Shown piece by piece: positions 1 through 12,474 of a DNA stretch of 64,000 bases (positions are counted from its first letter, which is position 1; each line of letters starts with the position of its first letter). The translations under genes were made by a program, and so were the position numbers. The notes beneath the pieces were generated by a model. It searched no databases. It saw nothing but the letters and a program-made list of their open reading frames with translations, and was not told where the DNA came from. The stretch is from Asterias rubens (Eukaryota; Echinodermata; Asteroidea; Forcipulatida; Asteriidae). The stretch is from contig NC_047082.1 of assembly GCF_902459465.1 (NCBI RefSeq), positions 7,004,407 to 7,068,406 on the forward strand. Reading direction: 5' to 3'.

Positions 1-977
1 GGTACATATTCAATGTTTATTAACCTGTCCTTTTAGGAGCACCGTACCCAGGTGGGTGGCAATACGTTAAAACAGTAGCACTATTCTCTGCCAACCATAC
101 AACCTTATGAATGCAAAGAGATGTTGCTTGAAAAGAACAAGTGTATTTATATTTTGCGAAAAATATTTTTTAAAGACCAAAAATGTATTCATCTGCTGGA
201 GAAAGTTTAAGGATCGTTATCCGGATTAAGCTGTCAGTTTTACAAACAGGTTTGACTTAAACAGGTTTCAGTTCAAACCTCGGTTTGGCTATCCGATGTT
301 TATCCAGTCCCTTTTCTTTGGAACTCTGCTGGCAAGTCAGTCCGCAGCATACTAATATTATTTTCCTTTTATCTGAAAATTATTCATCGGTCTTCGTGCG
401 TGACCTCTGTATGAATATTATTTAATTAGTCAAAAGGGCTTCCGGAATTCTGTCATTTTCGGCCTTTTCTTAAAAGTCTCAATCAAAAGTCTCAACCAAA
501 AGTCTTTGTATCAGTAAATTGAAACGAGGAGGATATGAAAATAATCGGTGCAACTCAAATACTTAAACGAGAAATTTGTATGTCTAAAAGGGCTTAAAAA
601 AGAGGAAGAAAAAAAAGTCAAAAAAATTGTCCCGTAATGAATTTCGGCGACAGTCCCCAAATATAGTACGAGCTGAATCTCTGGGTTTAGACAGGCTCGT
701 TTGTTATTGACTAACGCTGGCTTGGCGGTCGGGGCACAATACCCACGAAGAACAGCAGGCTGCCATATCAATCGATGATGTCATCGTCGACCAATCACCG
801 TGCAGGAAAACCATGCTGTCTATTTTATGGTTACTTTTTTCGTAACAGGAGTTTTGGAGTACTGGTGGAAATCGCTGTATCCTGACTGGGCTAGCTACGA
901 TCCGGTCTCACTTTTAACATTTCCAGGAAGAATTTAAAATAATCTATCCATGTATACTATTTGGGGACTGTTGGCGA

Positions 978-1984
978 CATTGTATACTACTTTTAAAACA
1001 TCTTTCCAATCATATGCATTTTATAACAAACGGTTACAAACGCATTTCTTTGAAAAACTCGTCCGATCCAAGTGTGGACGACTCAATTGTTTGTAAGGAT
1101 GTGGGACCAAGTCAGGTGCGTCATAATATTGAGCGGAGTTTAGCGATGGCAAGCGGTAACGGTGACCAGCACCCTCAAGGGTTGACAGTGTGGATCGCGT
1201 CACTCGCTCCCACATGAAAATAATGATAGTAGGCCCTCTTGTGTTCTATGAGCGTAAACATAACGTAATGTGCATGGGTCATAGGATAAAAGACTCTCGG
1301 TGTAAATTGCATGTATTGTATGTGTTTCTTTATGGTATGAAAATACAGTACATGTACTTTGTCTGCATTTTTATCTTATCTTGGTAATTTTCGTTTGGTA
1401 AAACAGAGCTGTCAGTGCTATTTTTGTAGGACAAATCTGCTGACAAAGTAAATAAATAGGTTTTAATAAATTGGTTGATTTCTCTATAATATTTAATAAA
1501 TTAGAGAACATGCCATTGTGATAACAAGTGATTGATTCACCATCATTGCTTTTATTTCACTGTGATTAATTGGTGATTGTAAACTGGTAATTTGAAGGGC
1601 TCCTTTACTATTTCTGTCAATTCTAAGGTAACACAGAGAGTAAAGTAAACTAATAGGCTGCTTGACTAAATAATTGGTCTTATAATCTATCATGCACCCA
1701 GACTCTGTCTAGTTATGTTTTCTAAGATTTATTAGGGCTTACGGTCAAGTATTGTAATATCATGTACTTATTATTGTTTCTCTTTTCTTTTCTTTTCCCT
1801 AATTGTTTTGTTTGTTAATTGACTCGCTCCCACGTTGCCTCCCTTGTCGTTGCTGTGCACCGCTCACTATTTTCAGTTTCAATAAACTTGAGTATCTCGA
1901 AACCACGGTGTGGTGTGTTTGCTTATTCTACGTCTATAACAAATTACGCAACCACCCCCCTCCACACAAGGCAACGTGTTCCTT
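978..1984. mobile_element. Right half of a TTTAAAGGAACACG-type MITE, split by the solo LTR
   Basis: The sequence resembles the right half of the complete element at 45880-46271. It ends with CCAAGGCAACGTGTTCCTTTAA, interrupted after CCAAG by the LTR. The uninterrupted counterpart in copy B is at about 20548-20658. The left half is missing in both copies, so truncation happened before the segmental duplication. Confidence 0.75.
1073..1966. mobile_element. Solo LTR (Gypsy-like) with 4-bp target duplication
   Basis: An 894-bp segment begins TGTGGACG and ends CCTCCACA (5'-TG...CA-3'). It is flanked by the direct repeat CAAG at 1069-1072 and 1967-1970. The paralogous site in copy B (about 20638) has a single CAAG and no insertion. 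A polyadenylation-type CAATAAAC lies near 1879. No gag or pol coding sequence is present, so this is what remains after LTR-LTR recombination. A 4-bp duplication fits many Gypsy elements, but the superfamily is inferred. It sits inside an older MITE. Confidence 0.85.
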
Positions 1985-3974
1985 TAAGCTTAATGTGATG
2001 GTCACTTGAAGTGCTGTTTGCTGCGTAAGTTTAACCTCTGTTCGTTTCAGAATAAAGAAACATTACATATTAGTTTTTCTAACAAAACAGTTGCTGGCCG
2101 TGTAATCCATCATAATATATTAACCGACAAATCTGTAGAAGTTTGACATCGATCGGACATCTATGGGTCAAGAGAAAATATTGAAAAACCGATGACACAT
2201 CTTGCATCACATCGATTTAAAAAAACTCACTGATACAAACGGAAAATTTGTTTTATTTTTTTCTTATCAAATTGACATTTAAGAAAAACATATTTAAGGG
2301 ATGTTTTCTATTATTAGTATTATTAGATCGTGTTTTTTTGCAAATCTATGATCTTCACATTTTTTTTCTCCTGCCAATTAGGTAATGTTCCTTTAAAGTT
2401 TAAATTTGTATTCATAGAGGCGCTTACGAGGGACTTTTGTGAAACTTGACAATTTTGCTTAGAGTAACACTGGTCGAACTATTTTTTGTCAGTGTTTGAT
2501 CAGTTAAACATTTTCTTTTTCGCCCAAACCGAATAGGATTCTCAATGTGAGACGTGTCATCGGTTTGTTGTACTGGTGCGCTTAAGTAGCCACAATATCA
2601 GTTTCCTAACAAAAGACGGTGCGGTACCTATGGTAACAGTGTTTTTCTGTTGTGTGTAGAACCTTGACCAAAATAAATAACTCGCTGTTTTCACTTGCGA
2701 TCTACGGCGCAATCAATTACACGGTTTTTGCAAACCCGTCCTTCGTTGCATCTTGCATTATTTTAAGGTTGTAGGCCTTTACATGTTAAATCCATTCATA
2801 GCTTGAAGATTAACTGGACATTCCTGGAGTTTGTCAATATTTGAAAGGGGGGCGGCTCTTTTAAGATATGAAGACTAAATACAGTTGCACTGTTGTTTTC
2901 AAGGAGTTCAAAGGCCGGCTCACACTATGACGAATGGGGGTACAGCAAGTCTCGTTAAGCTGCGAATTGCAATTTTGAATTTACCGCCACCGTCAAATTT
3001 CGCTGACGAATCCGCTAGCGACCGCAGACGGCAGCAATTATCCGTCCCCAAACTGTCAGCATGTTGAACATTTTGTGGCGGCCAAAATTTTGTTTTGCTT
3101 TCGTTCAGATTTCATCGGAGAACACAACTCTCATTTCCTTGACGCAGACGGCCGCAATTATCAGTCGCTTGATGATTCCATGCCGTGCGATTCCGTCTCT
3201 AGTCGTTTTGAGGTCGTCACTATTTCTTAGGTAGTCGTTGTCTGAGTGGATGACCAGAACGTTGTGAAGAGTGGGAACGCCAAACTCAACTACTGTTACG
3301 ACCCGCACACACACATACACACACAGGCCTGGTGTCGGCCTTTGAGTCACGTCATCGTCACCGCAACCCACCGTTAGCCGCCGTTCCTTGCCGCCAGCCA
3401 ATCCGCTGCCCACCTTCAAACCTCTTTCCTTGTTGCCTGGCTCCGTCGAGACATTGTCACTCACCGCCTAGAAAACGTCCGACCGCAGCCATTCGTCCCT
3501 TGCCGGCGTATTGTCGGTGAAGGTTTTTCCCACCAGTCAGAGATTTTTGGGTTTATCCCTTTTGCCGTTGCTTTGCCGCCAACGTTTTGGTATTTTCACG
3601 TTCGTCGCCTTTCGCTTGGTCTTTGCCGCTACTATGTGAGCCAGTCTTTTAAAGGGTCCAGTGTGTCAAATGTATTATACTTTAAATTACAAATCAGATG
3701 TTTTATTCCTTTAATTCAACTCCCACAAAATATACTGTAACAACAAAAATCATTTGAAAGGAACTTTACATCAGCCGTAAAATAGCGTCACTTTCGTTTC
3801 ATACTGGTACAACCTTCTTATAATGTATTGCCACACTTCGAGAAGTTTATTATGATGTAAAATAATTAACCACTCCTCTAATGAAGTATCTCGCTTCAAC
3901 CATACGAATAGATGTGACAAACTATACATGCTGGTGGTTTTAAAAGATAACAGATCGGAAAAAATTGCCCGTAC

Positions 3975-4041
3975 CTTCAGAAATTTCCGATGAAAAGGAA
4001 AAAGCAACAAGTACGACCAGCGGCACTATGAACTGCGCCAT
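3975..4041 (-). CDS. Signal-peptide first exon of a fibrinogen-like gene, copy A (partial gene)
   Basis: The exon starts at the ATG at 4041 on the minus strand and encodes 22 residues beginning [14 protein letters not shown], a typical secretory signal peptide. It ends with one extra base (phase 1) at a GT donor. The same exon at 25910-25976 joins in phase to the fibrinogen-like exons at 16931-19123, so here the partner exons should lie left of position 1. The donor reads G|GTACGG rather than the stronger G|GTAAGA of copies B and C, so splicing may be weaker. The gene is incomplete in this window. Confidence 0.6.
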
Positions 4042-4722
4042 TTTAAGATGTTGGTCTTCACTGCAGCTATACACCAAATGGAATACACTCAGTGGCTCGG
4101 CGCAACACCTTCGTAAACAAGACACACTTAACCATTACGCCAATGGTGTGACCTCGGGCGATAGTTTGTTTTTCTTTGAGCAAGGCCCAATGGAGATTAT
4201 AATAAAAAATATTTAAGCGTCTTGGTCAGTTTAGAGTTTGGAAGCTTATTTTCCTTGATCATCCAAGACTCATCGAACATAAACTTTGCCAATAAATATT
4301 GCATTTGGAGCATAATTGTTTTAATTTCAATTTTGAATCCCCAACACGTTTATATGTATTTTTACACAATTATTATTCTCTTAACGGCAAAATAACTTAA
4401 CAAGAAAGTGTTTTTTTTAAGTGTATTTTAATTGCTAACTAGTTATAGGGCCTACTAATCAAGCTCTAGATCGTGTGGTTCAAACTCAGTTGCTTCTGAA
4501 TAATATATACCCCAGTGAACAATGTACTGTTTTGCCTGCTTCAAAGCATTACTAATAACCATTAATAATTAAATAAATAAGAATACAAATCATACAGTTA
4601 TTGTTCTTCACAATCAAAGCATGCTGCCAACTTATCATAAATTATCATATTCACCTCAAGTACTCTAATACAAAACACCTTGTAAAGCGTGGCGTACCAA
4701 TTTAGAGTTGCTTTCATTGTAC

Positions 4723-6860
4723 ATCCATGCACCAGAACAGTGTAAAAACATCACTCCCCGCAACAATATCCCTTGGTACTCTCATCACATCAGATTGCAC
4801 AAGCAGGCCGTAAGGCGTGCAGAGAGGCGCTGGCGCCGATCCCGACGTCAGACAGACCGCTCCATCTTCATTGCCAAGAGAAACGAACTAAAGCTGCTGA
4901 CCAGTAACGCTAAAACTAAATACATGAATGCTAAAATAATGGAATGTTCCAGTGATCCCAAACGGTTATTCCAGACGGTGAAGAATCTTCTTGGGGCAAC
5001 TAAAAGCATTACACTACCAAGTCATAACAACGACACAGACTTGGCCAACAGATTTAGCACCTTCTTCAGCGACAAAATTAAAGCTATTCGAGATTCTACT
5101 GGAGGACATACAACACTCACTTCCAATCTCCCACCTACTTTCGTTCCTGAACTTTCAACATTTGAGCCAATTTCCATTGTTGATATCGTGCAGATCATCG
5201 CTTCATCACCAAACAAGACATGTCGTCTCGATCCAGTTCCTACCTGGATTGTCAAGAAAGTGCCCATGTCTTTCGCACCAGGCATCCAAACCATCGTCAA
5301 CTCTTTCCTGGCAGCTACCAAGGTTCCGGAAGAATACAAGGTAGCATATGTTACACCTTTGCTGAAGAAAGACAGCCTTGATCCTGAGCAACTGAACAAT
5401 TACCGACCGCTATCAAACTTGCCATTTATCTCCAAAGTTCTGGAGAGAATTGTCCTACGCCAACTCACAAGTCACTTGGAGGACAACCATCTTCTAGAAG
5501 ACATACAGTCTGCATACAGAAGAGGACACAGTGTTCAAACCGCTCTCGTCAGAGTTTCAAACGATCTTCTTCAATCCATTGACAATCGGCAGATGGTCTT
5601 ACTAGTTCTGCTGGACCTATCTGCTACCTTTGATTCAGTGGACCATCAACTTCTACAGCAACGGATTATCACAGCGGCTCGGTGTGACTGGCTCTGCTTT
5701 GCAGTGGATAAAGGCATATCTTAATACTGACAGGTCTCAAACGGTGTGCATTGCTCAAAGCAGATCTGAATCCATGCCCCTAGACTGCGGTGTCCCTCAG
5801 GGCTCAGTTCTTGGTCCTGTTCTCTTTACGACATACACTCTACCACTAGGCGACATCGCTCGACATCACAACGTCAAGTTTCATCTATATGCCGACGATA
5901 CCCAGCTCTACATATCCTTCATTCCTGGTGTAACCGCAGATGAGTTCTTCAAGCAGATGCACGAATGTGTTAGCCATATTCAACCGTGGATGAGTCGTAA
6001 TTTCCTGTGACTGAACGCGGAAAAGACACAAGTTCTTGTTATGGGATCGCGGCACGACCATGCAAAGTTTACTTCACAACAGTTCTCAATCAACAACCAC
6101 GATCTGTCCGCCTCCAAAAGTGCACGCAATCTGGGAGTTGTATTCGACAATCTGTTCAACATGGAATCACACATCTCAAGCGTGTGCAAAAGCGCTAACT
6201 TCCATCTTCGTAACATAGCCAAAATTTGCAAATACTTGTCTCTGGTGGATACAGCTGAGAAAGTCATCCATGCTCTGGTCTCCTCCCGCTTGGATTGTTG
6301 CAACTCGCTCTTGGTTGGGCTGCTAGCTGCATCTACTTCTCGTCTGCAACGTGTTCACAATAATGCCGCTCGAGTCGTTGTCCAAGCCAGAAAATACGAT
6401 CACATTTCGCCAGTCCTAAGACGCCTACATTGGCTCCCCATCGCAAAGAGGATCACCTTCAAAATCTGCCTCCTTGTGTTCAAAGTTCTGCATGGACAAG
6501 CCCCACAGTATCTTTGTGAACTCATCTTCACCAAGCACAGCAGTCGTGCTCTACGGTCTGCTGGGTCTCACTTGCTGGTAGAGCCAAGGTCTAGAACAAT
6601 TCGTTACGGAGACCGTGCTTTCGCCAAAGCTCCTCCTGCCCTTTGGAATAAGCTCCCAGTCTCACTTCGCCAAACAACATCTCTCAACAACTTTAAGAGG
6701 GAACTGAAAACACACTTGTTCACTTAGACTTTCATTGGGTTTCATTATGTTTTGTTTATTCTTCATTTTCTATTGTATAATGTTTTCATTTTGTGTAGGC
6801 GCCTTGATCGGTTTTCTGGAAAAGTGCGCATTATAAATCCATATTATTATTATTATTATT
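4723..6860 (+). mobile_element. 5'-truncated L2/CR1-like non-LTR retrotransposon, decayed
   Basis: Reverse-transcriptase motifs lie in order across several frames: NNYRPLSNLPFISKVLER near 5400, LLDLSATFDSVDH near 5610, GVPQGSVLGPVLF near 5790, YADDTQLY near 5889 (catalytic YADD kept), then the C-terminal SRLDCCN and LHWLPI segments ending LKTHLFT at 6727. At least one frameshift (near 5660-5700) and one in-frame stop (near 6008) break the ORF. The endonuclease region is absent. The 3' end is an (ATT)n tail reached through GCGCATTATAAATCC, as in L2/CR1 elements. The empty site in copy B at 26759-26760 sets the borders, leaving at most a 2-bp AC duplication. Confidence 0.88.
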
Positions 6861-7098
6861 ACACCGGCAGAGTTTTAGTTTACGGTCAGCGCGTTTCTTA
6901 TTGCAATTACTTACATCATAATTATAGACTTTCTCTCCAGAAATAGCACGACCATGGTTCAACACGTAATATTCGTTCTGCATATTGTCCTATCGTTAAA
7001 ATTTCGAAACACATTCTTGAAAACTTGAACTATCGAAAAATTGAGTATAATATCATTGCATGGGTTTTTATATGAACGAGCGCACACGCAATACGACT

Positions 7099-7751
7099 TT
7101 AAAGGAACACGTTACCTTGGATCGGACGATTTGGTCTGTAAAATGCGTTTGTAACCGTTTGTTATAAAATGCATATGGTTAGAAAGATTGTGTAAAAGTA
7201 GAATACAATGATATACACAAATATCCTTCGAAATTGCGTGTTTTTCCTTTATCGTCGACGACTCCCATAAATGGCCGACCGTGTTTCTTCGCGACGTAAA
7301 AGGAGGCATGTTCATGTGTGGATCATTATATTCTACTTTTAAATTATCTATTTAAAGGCAGTGGACACTATTGGTAATTACTCAAAATATTTATTAGCAT
7401 AAAACCTTACTTGGTGACGAGTAATGGGGAGAGGTTGATGGTATAAAAAATTGTGAGAAACGGCTCCCTCTGAAGTGCCATAGTTTTCGAGAAAGAAGTA
7501 ATTTTCCACGAATTTGATTTCGAGACCTCAGGTTTAGAACTTGAGGTCTCGACATCAACCATCTAAACGCACACAACTTGGTGTGACAAGGGTGGTTTTT
7601 CTTTCATTATTATCTCGTTAGATGACCAATTGAGCTAAAATTTTCACAGGTTTGTTATTTTATGCTTATGTTGAGATACACCAACTGTGAAGGCTAGTCT
7701 TTGACAATTGCCAATAGTGTCCACTGCCTTTAACCATATGCATTTCATTGT
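7099..7751. mobile_element. TTAAAGGAACACG-type MITE, copy A, interrupted by a second MITE
   Basis: It begins TTTAAAGGAACACGTTACC like the complete copy-B element at 27006-27360, runs to about 7351, and resumes at 7734 (CCATATGCATTTC) after an inserted element at 7352-7733. Its right terminus is deleted compared with copy B. Confidence 0.75.
7352..7733. mobile_element. TTAA-target MITE (AGGCAGTGGACAC family), reference copy
   Basis: The element is about 374 bp between two TTAA copies (7352-7355 and 7730-7733). It starts AGGCAGTGGACACTATTGG and ends with the inverse. Copy B has CTATTTAACCATATGC at 27273-27288 with a single TTAA, an exact empty site. It has no coding capacity. TTAA duplication with AAAGG-type ends recalls T2/Kolobok-class MITEs from memory, though piggyBac also targets TTAA. 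Other copies occur throughout the window. Confidence 0.85.
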
Positions 7752-8417
7752 AAATAACCACACCCAGTGTTCTTCGTTAAACCATGGAGGAAGGAAGAGA
7801 AGGAGTTCGAGCGAAGGGACTTCAAAAGTCGAACCAGTGGTACCGCGGTCGTTAAACGACACCTCATAATCGCCCACGTACCTTACACAAACAATGGGCG
7901 ACCTGGCGGGCGTGAGTTTGCGCGTGCGCACTTGGTTCTTCACACAAATGTGGTGTTGTATGTCGTATGGATATAATAAAGAAAAAAAAAAAGTTTTTAG
8001 AGACCTAATAAAATTTGTGGCCACTTGTGGTCACCAGAACGAAAAAAAACACAATTAAATACCAACCACCCTCGTGTGCTTATACCAAAATTTTGATCCA
8101 CCGCTAGTGACCGGAAAGTTACAAAAATGTAAAAATATGCTTTGAAATTTCCATGAAAACACCACAAACGGTAATGAAGAAGTGTATATTCGCAATTCTT
8201 GCCTCCAATGATTCAACTTTACACGAAGGCAACAGTGCAGAGTGGCTGTACCACGTCTCTGTACAAAAAGACTTAATCGCGCTCAGGAGGTCACCTATCT
8301 TGTTCCACTGGTCAGACAGGGGCATTGTCAGGGTTTTCTTTTGTTACTCTGCGGCTTCGCGGACCGTTCATACCCCTTCTCTTCCTTCCTCCATGGTTAA
8401 ACAGACGCTCAGACATT

Positions 8418-9156
8418 GGGCCGAATAAATAAAAACTAGCATTTGCTTTTACTAGCCTGTTACTTAAATCCTTATAAATAAAAGTAAGCCTTAATATTGC
8501 TAGTAATTGGTCGAACTAGTAGGTAAAAGCAATGCGTGAAGGATTAACAAATTTCGATAAGTTTAAGAAAAGGCATGAGAATTTGCCCAAATCTCTATAA
8601 ATAACCTTTTACTGGAAAGACGCCATTTACTTGAACGGATTAGTAAATGGTCAGAGAAAAGCACAATTGCGGGGTATTCAGGAGTATAACAATAGAGGCA
8701 TGGACTCGCTGATCTATAGCGATTAACTGCAACGCAAGCGGGCAGTTTCCACTACGTCAAGTTTTTGATGGCGGCTATGATGAGGAAACAGCCAGCCTCT
8801 CCACGCCAGAGCTCCAGAGATTGGTACTTTTAGAGCAATTGAAGTTCACAACAAATGTATAAGTAACATTTATAGTTGGATCATTAGGCCAAGGGAAAAA
8901 TAACCCTTTAATACTGACCCGATACCGAGCCATATATGCAACACTGTTGTGTAAGTAAAATCTCAAGCTCATCATACAGTAGCTTCTAAAAATGTTTACA
9001 GTATGTTAGTAAAATGTCGTTTTTATTTATATGTCTATAAGCTTAAGGTAATCCCGCGAGCAAAATGTTCACGCCTGATCTTTTACTTTTCAGTCTCCTT
9101 GCTAATGATAGACCTTTAACTTGATAAGTAATTGCTAGTTTTTATTTATTCGGCCC
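8418..9156. mobile_element. Harbinger-like non-autonomous DNA element (GGGCCGAATAAATAAAA ends)
   Basis: The 739-bp insertion has inverted ends of about 24 bp, starting GGGCCGAATAAATAAAAACT and mirrored at 9133-9156. Copy B reads straight through (ACAGACACCCAGACATTATCTCTG near 27795). The flanks show a 3-bp duplication, ATT with one change to TTT. GGG-type ends and a 3-bp target fit PIF/Harbinger, an inference. No transposase ORF is seen. Confidence 0.7.
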
Positions 9157-9393
9157 TTTATGTCTGTCATTTTGTTTTTCTGCCGGAATAATCAGTCTAC
9201 CCGCAGGTCACTCGATATAGTAAATTTCCTTTGTGATTTATCTGCATGAGCGGGTGTGATATTTCGTGCGTGAAAAAAAATAATTACATTGTAATTAGGT
9301 TTCTAGGTAAATTATGTGGCGCATTGGTTATTCATACAATGTCGTTTCATTTGTACAACCTTTTAATCATGTATTTTCCGACGTGTTGAAAAG

Positions 9394-9970
9394 TTAAAGT
9401 CACCTGGAAATATAATTAATTTTCTTTCAAACATAAGAGTATATGCTTACGAACAATAAAACAATTTTGTTAGTAATTGTTTGTCATATGTTAAAAAAAT
9501 ATATAAAGTTGTTTGGGGGCTGACTCCGCCTACCCCTTTTGTGACGTAAATCGAGGCAGACTTTGCCTGCAATGCGTATAGTAAACACACGTGCAAAGTA
9601 CATGTACGTCCAAGTCGTGAGTTGGTACATTTCAAAAAGTGTTTTTTCTGCATTCAGCAGCAATACACCTGGTCGGCATTGCCGGAAAAAAACCCAATTT
9701 TGTTGTTGTTGAAACGTACAAACTCACGACTTGGTCCGTACATGTACTTTGCAATTGTGTTTACTCTACGCATTACAGGCAAAGTTTGCCTCGATTGACG
9801 TCACGAACAGCGCCCTCTCGGGTCGGGGTCTACTCTTAAATTTGTAAATAACATAAGAACTGATTTTTTAAAACCTTAGTTAACTGTTTATTCACATTCC
9901 ACTCATCAAAACACATATATTAGTGACAAAAGCTTTATTTTGAAAAAATACCACTTCCAGGTGACTTTAA
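9394..9970. mobile_element. TTAA-flanked long-inverted-repeat element (AAGTCACCTGGAA ends)
   Basis: The element starts TTAAAGTCACCTGGAA and ends TTCCAGGTGACTTTAA, with flanking TTAA. It contains an inner inverted pair around 9545-9615 and 9720-9800 (ACTCACGACTTGG type). A longer relative at 28152-29709 carries two nested insertions. Confidence 0.7.
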
Positions 9971-9999
9971 CTATGATACAAAATAATGACAAACTAGTC

Positions 10000-10870
10000 T
10001 AGTGGTTTCGGAAGCATGAAAATGTCTTACCTTCAGAAATTTCTGATGAAAGAGAAAAAGCAACAAGTACGACCAGCGGCACAATGAACTGCGCCATTTT
10101 CATGTTCTTGTCTTCAAGGCAGCTACGCAAGATAGAATGCACTCAGTGACTTCGCGCAGTGCCCTTCATAATCATCGCACGCTTATACCAATACGTCAGT
10201 TGTGTGACCCTGAGAGATAAGTCGTTTTTAATTGAACAACGATGACAACAGCAATACATAGAATAAAATTAACAAACCATTTTTGTCAGTTTAAGGTTTC
10301 TGAAAACATAAAACTCTGTTTATGGCTATAAATAATTATTTAATTTAAAAAATAAAAAATAAAACACAATAAATTTTGAATTCCAAACACCGTTATCTCT
10401 TTTTTTTTATTAGAACTCGACAAGTAAACATTAAGTGTGTCCTCGCATGGACGCGCCCCGGTTCATATGTTAAAAAAGACTATACATACAAGAACAATCT
10501 TATATTAAATTAAAACTGGTAATTTATTGGATAAATTAATAAACAAACCAATGAAAATTAAATTGTTATTCTCAAAAATGTTCTTGTATCCTAGTTATAA
10601 TTATATTTAACCATGCAATGTATCGCATTTCTAAATATTTAACACAAACAGGTAAATTTAAGTAATTACATAAAGAACAATTAAACATACATATTTAAAA
10701 CGAACAAAACTGTTCATCAGTATCAAAGCAGGGAGCCAACTTATCATAAATTATCATATCCTACTCAAATAATAAATACCCACCTAATAAAAGCGTGTCG
10801 TGTATTTAGAGGTACGTCCATTGTCACCGGCCGATGCGCATTACGTACATACTTACTATATTATAAAGAC
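10000..10870. repeat. Third partial copy (C) of the first-exon/promoter block
   Basis: Positions 10020-10870 resemble 3965-4735 and 25900-26780: first the signal-peptide exon in reverse orientation, then its upstream sequence. It is more diverged than A and B are from each other. Near 10820 the sequence reads ATTGTCACCGGCC, matching the uninterrupted copy-B site (ATTGTACACCGGC at 26755). This supports the view that the LINE in copy A inserted later. Confidence 0.8.
10031..10097 (-). CDS. Signal-peptide first exon, copy C (orphan or alternative first exon)
   Basis: A minus-strand ATG at 10097 opens 22 codons nearly identical to the other two copies (the central FSFSSEI reads FSLSSEI) and ends in a consensus GTAAGA donor, phase 1. 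No fibrinogen-like exon follows between here and copy A. It is therefore either an alternative first exon for the gene whose body lies left of the window, or a non-functional leftover of tandem duplication. The reading frame is intact. Confidence 0.5.
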
Positions 10871-11601
10871 CCCTTAGTAAAAACGCAGTAACCTTTCATT
10901 ATCTGCATTCGTCAAAAATATGAGAACAAAAAAGAGCCATCGACAACTGGGAAGAATCTTATTACGTTGTGCTATATTGCCAACAAACTTAGCATTTTAT
11001 TTTCTAAAGGTCTGTTTTAAACTAATAGCCTCAAGTCTAAAATTCTTAAGGATAGCCGGTTTAATAAAGCGACCAACTTTAAAAGCAAATTTCTTCGAAC
11101 AACAAGGAACCCTCGTGCATTGTATGTCATTCTAGAAGCGTTTTACATAATATTTTACCGACAAATTTTAAAACTCAGATTTTGTCTTTCGGTTTATGTT
11201 TTACTTGCGAGAATAGGAAGTCGAAGAAGCTACCCGAAAGACATGATGAACCTAGAGGAAAATTTGCCAAACGTGAATTAATTCGAGTAATTTTGATTGT
11301 TGAGGGGCATGCTTGAAGCTTGCGCCACTGGTTACGGTTTTGTTTGGCACTGCATGCGATTCACCGTGCAGGGTATCCATATGCCAGCAGTTTGACGGCA
11401 CATCGGGCCACAAGTTACTTAGTTATCAGACTTAAAGTAAATACTACATACAGGCACCCATGTTTTATCGTTACGGTACATTTTGGGATACAGATTCTTG
11501 AAATAAGGTCCTGGATACATGATTAATTCATATTGTTGTTAAGTGCCATGTAATGAATGCATCGGTTTCAGATTGAGACCGCTCGTGGTGAAGCCAGTGT
11601 A
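10871..11601. other. No gene recognised
   Basis: Past copy C, this stretch has only short chance reading frames and no conserved motif or clear repeat. Confidence 0.5.
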
Positions 11602-11715
11602 CACACCGGTCACACACACAGGTCACACACGCCGGTCACACACGCCGGTCACACACGCCGGTCACACACGCCGGTCACACACGCCGGTCACATACGCCGG
11701 TCACACACGCCGGTG
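11602..11715. repeat. 13-bp minisatellite, about 9 units
   Basis: A unit of GGTCACACACGCC repeats with one or two substitutions. Since 13 is not a multiple of three, the array stays open in more than one frame and gives short spurious reading frames rich in HTRRS. Confidence 0.9.
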
Positions 11716-12091
11716 GCCGGTAAACTAATTTTTGGCCCATACCAGTTGAACCTCAATGGCAAACATTGTTTCCCAATAGCCGATTACGCTACCAATGTTG
11801 TGATCACGTGACCTGAGATGGGTATAGAAAAAACAGCTACAAAGACATGGCAAGACTCGTACAGATGGACCATTAAGCGGCTGTACTTTTGATAAAATAA
11901 CACTTTTAATTCAAAACGACGCCCTTTTTATAAAGTTGAAAATTGTGACAATGTTTTTAATCATATTTTCTGTTTGATAAATCAAGTATTCTCCTACGAA
12001 AAGAGGTTTCTTTTGAGAGTATGGTTAGACCAGGTAAGTCAATTCCGCCTTCATATCTGTAAGATTATTATAAAAGGAACTGGCCTTCGAA

Positions 12092-12474
12092 TTAAAGGCA
12101 GTGGACACTATTGGTAATTGTCAAAGACTAGCCTTCACAGTAGGTGTATCACAACATATGCATAAAATAAGAAACCTGAAATTTGAGCTCAATCGGTCGT
12201 CGAAGTTGAGAGATAATAATGAAAGAAAAAACACCCTTGTCACACGAGGTTGTGTGCGTTTAGATGGTTGATTTCGAGACCTCAAGTTCTAAACTTGAGG
12301 TCTTGAAATCAAATTCGTGGAAAATTACTTCTTTCTCGAAAACTATGGCACTTCAGAGGGAGCCGTTTCTCACAATGTTTTATACCATCAACCTCTCCCC
12401 ACTACACGTCACCAAGAAAGGTTTTATGCTAATAATTATTTTGAGTAATTACCAATAGTGTCCTCTGCCTTTAA
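12092..12474. mobile_element. TTAA-target MITE (AGGCAGTGGACAC family)
   Basis: A full-length element flanked by TTAA at both ends, inverted relative to the copy at 7352. It contains the family's inner inverted pair GAGACCTCAAGTTCTAAACT / TTGAGGTCT. A partial internal copy follows at about 12615-12735. Confidence 0.85.

Larger units (their letters stand above)
1..9290. repeat. Segmental duplication copy A (paralogue of 19582-27930)
   Basis: The window opens inside a long repeat unit. Positions 1-3500 match 19582-22110 almost base for base, and 3690-8417 plus 9157-9290 match 25630-27930 in the same order and orientation. Differences are single-base changes, small indels and discrete insertions: solo LTR 1073-1966, LINE 4723-6860, TTAA element 7352-7733, and Harbinger-like element 8418-9156. 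The left end is outside the window. The unit contains a signal-peptide exon at 3975-4041, so the duplication carried the 5' part of a fibrinogen-like gene. Percent identity was judged by eye only. Confidence 0.9.

Noticed and set aside
3105-3520. Overlapping frames with H/R/P-rich sequence at 3105-3520 and 21880-22182
   Set aside because: They lie in duplicated GC-richer non-coding DNA; the paralogous copies do not conserve frame.
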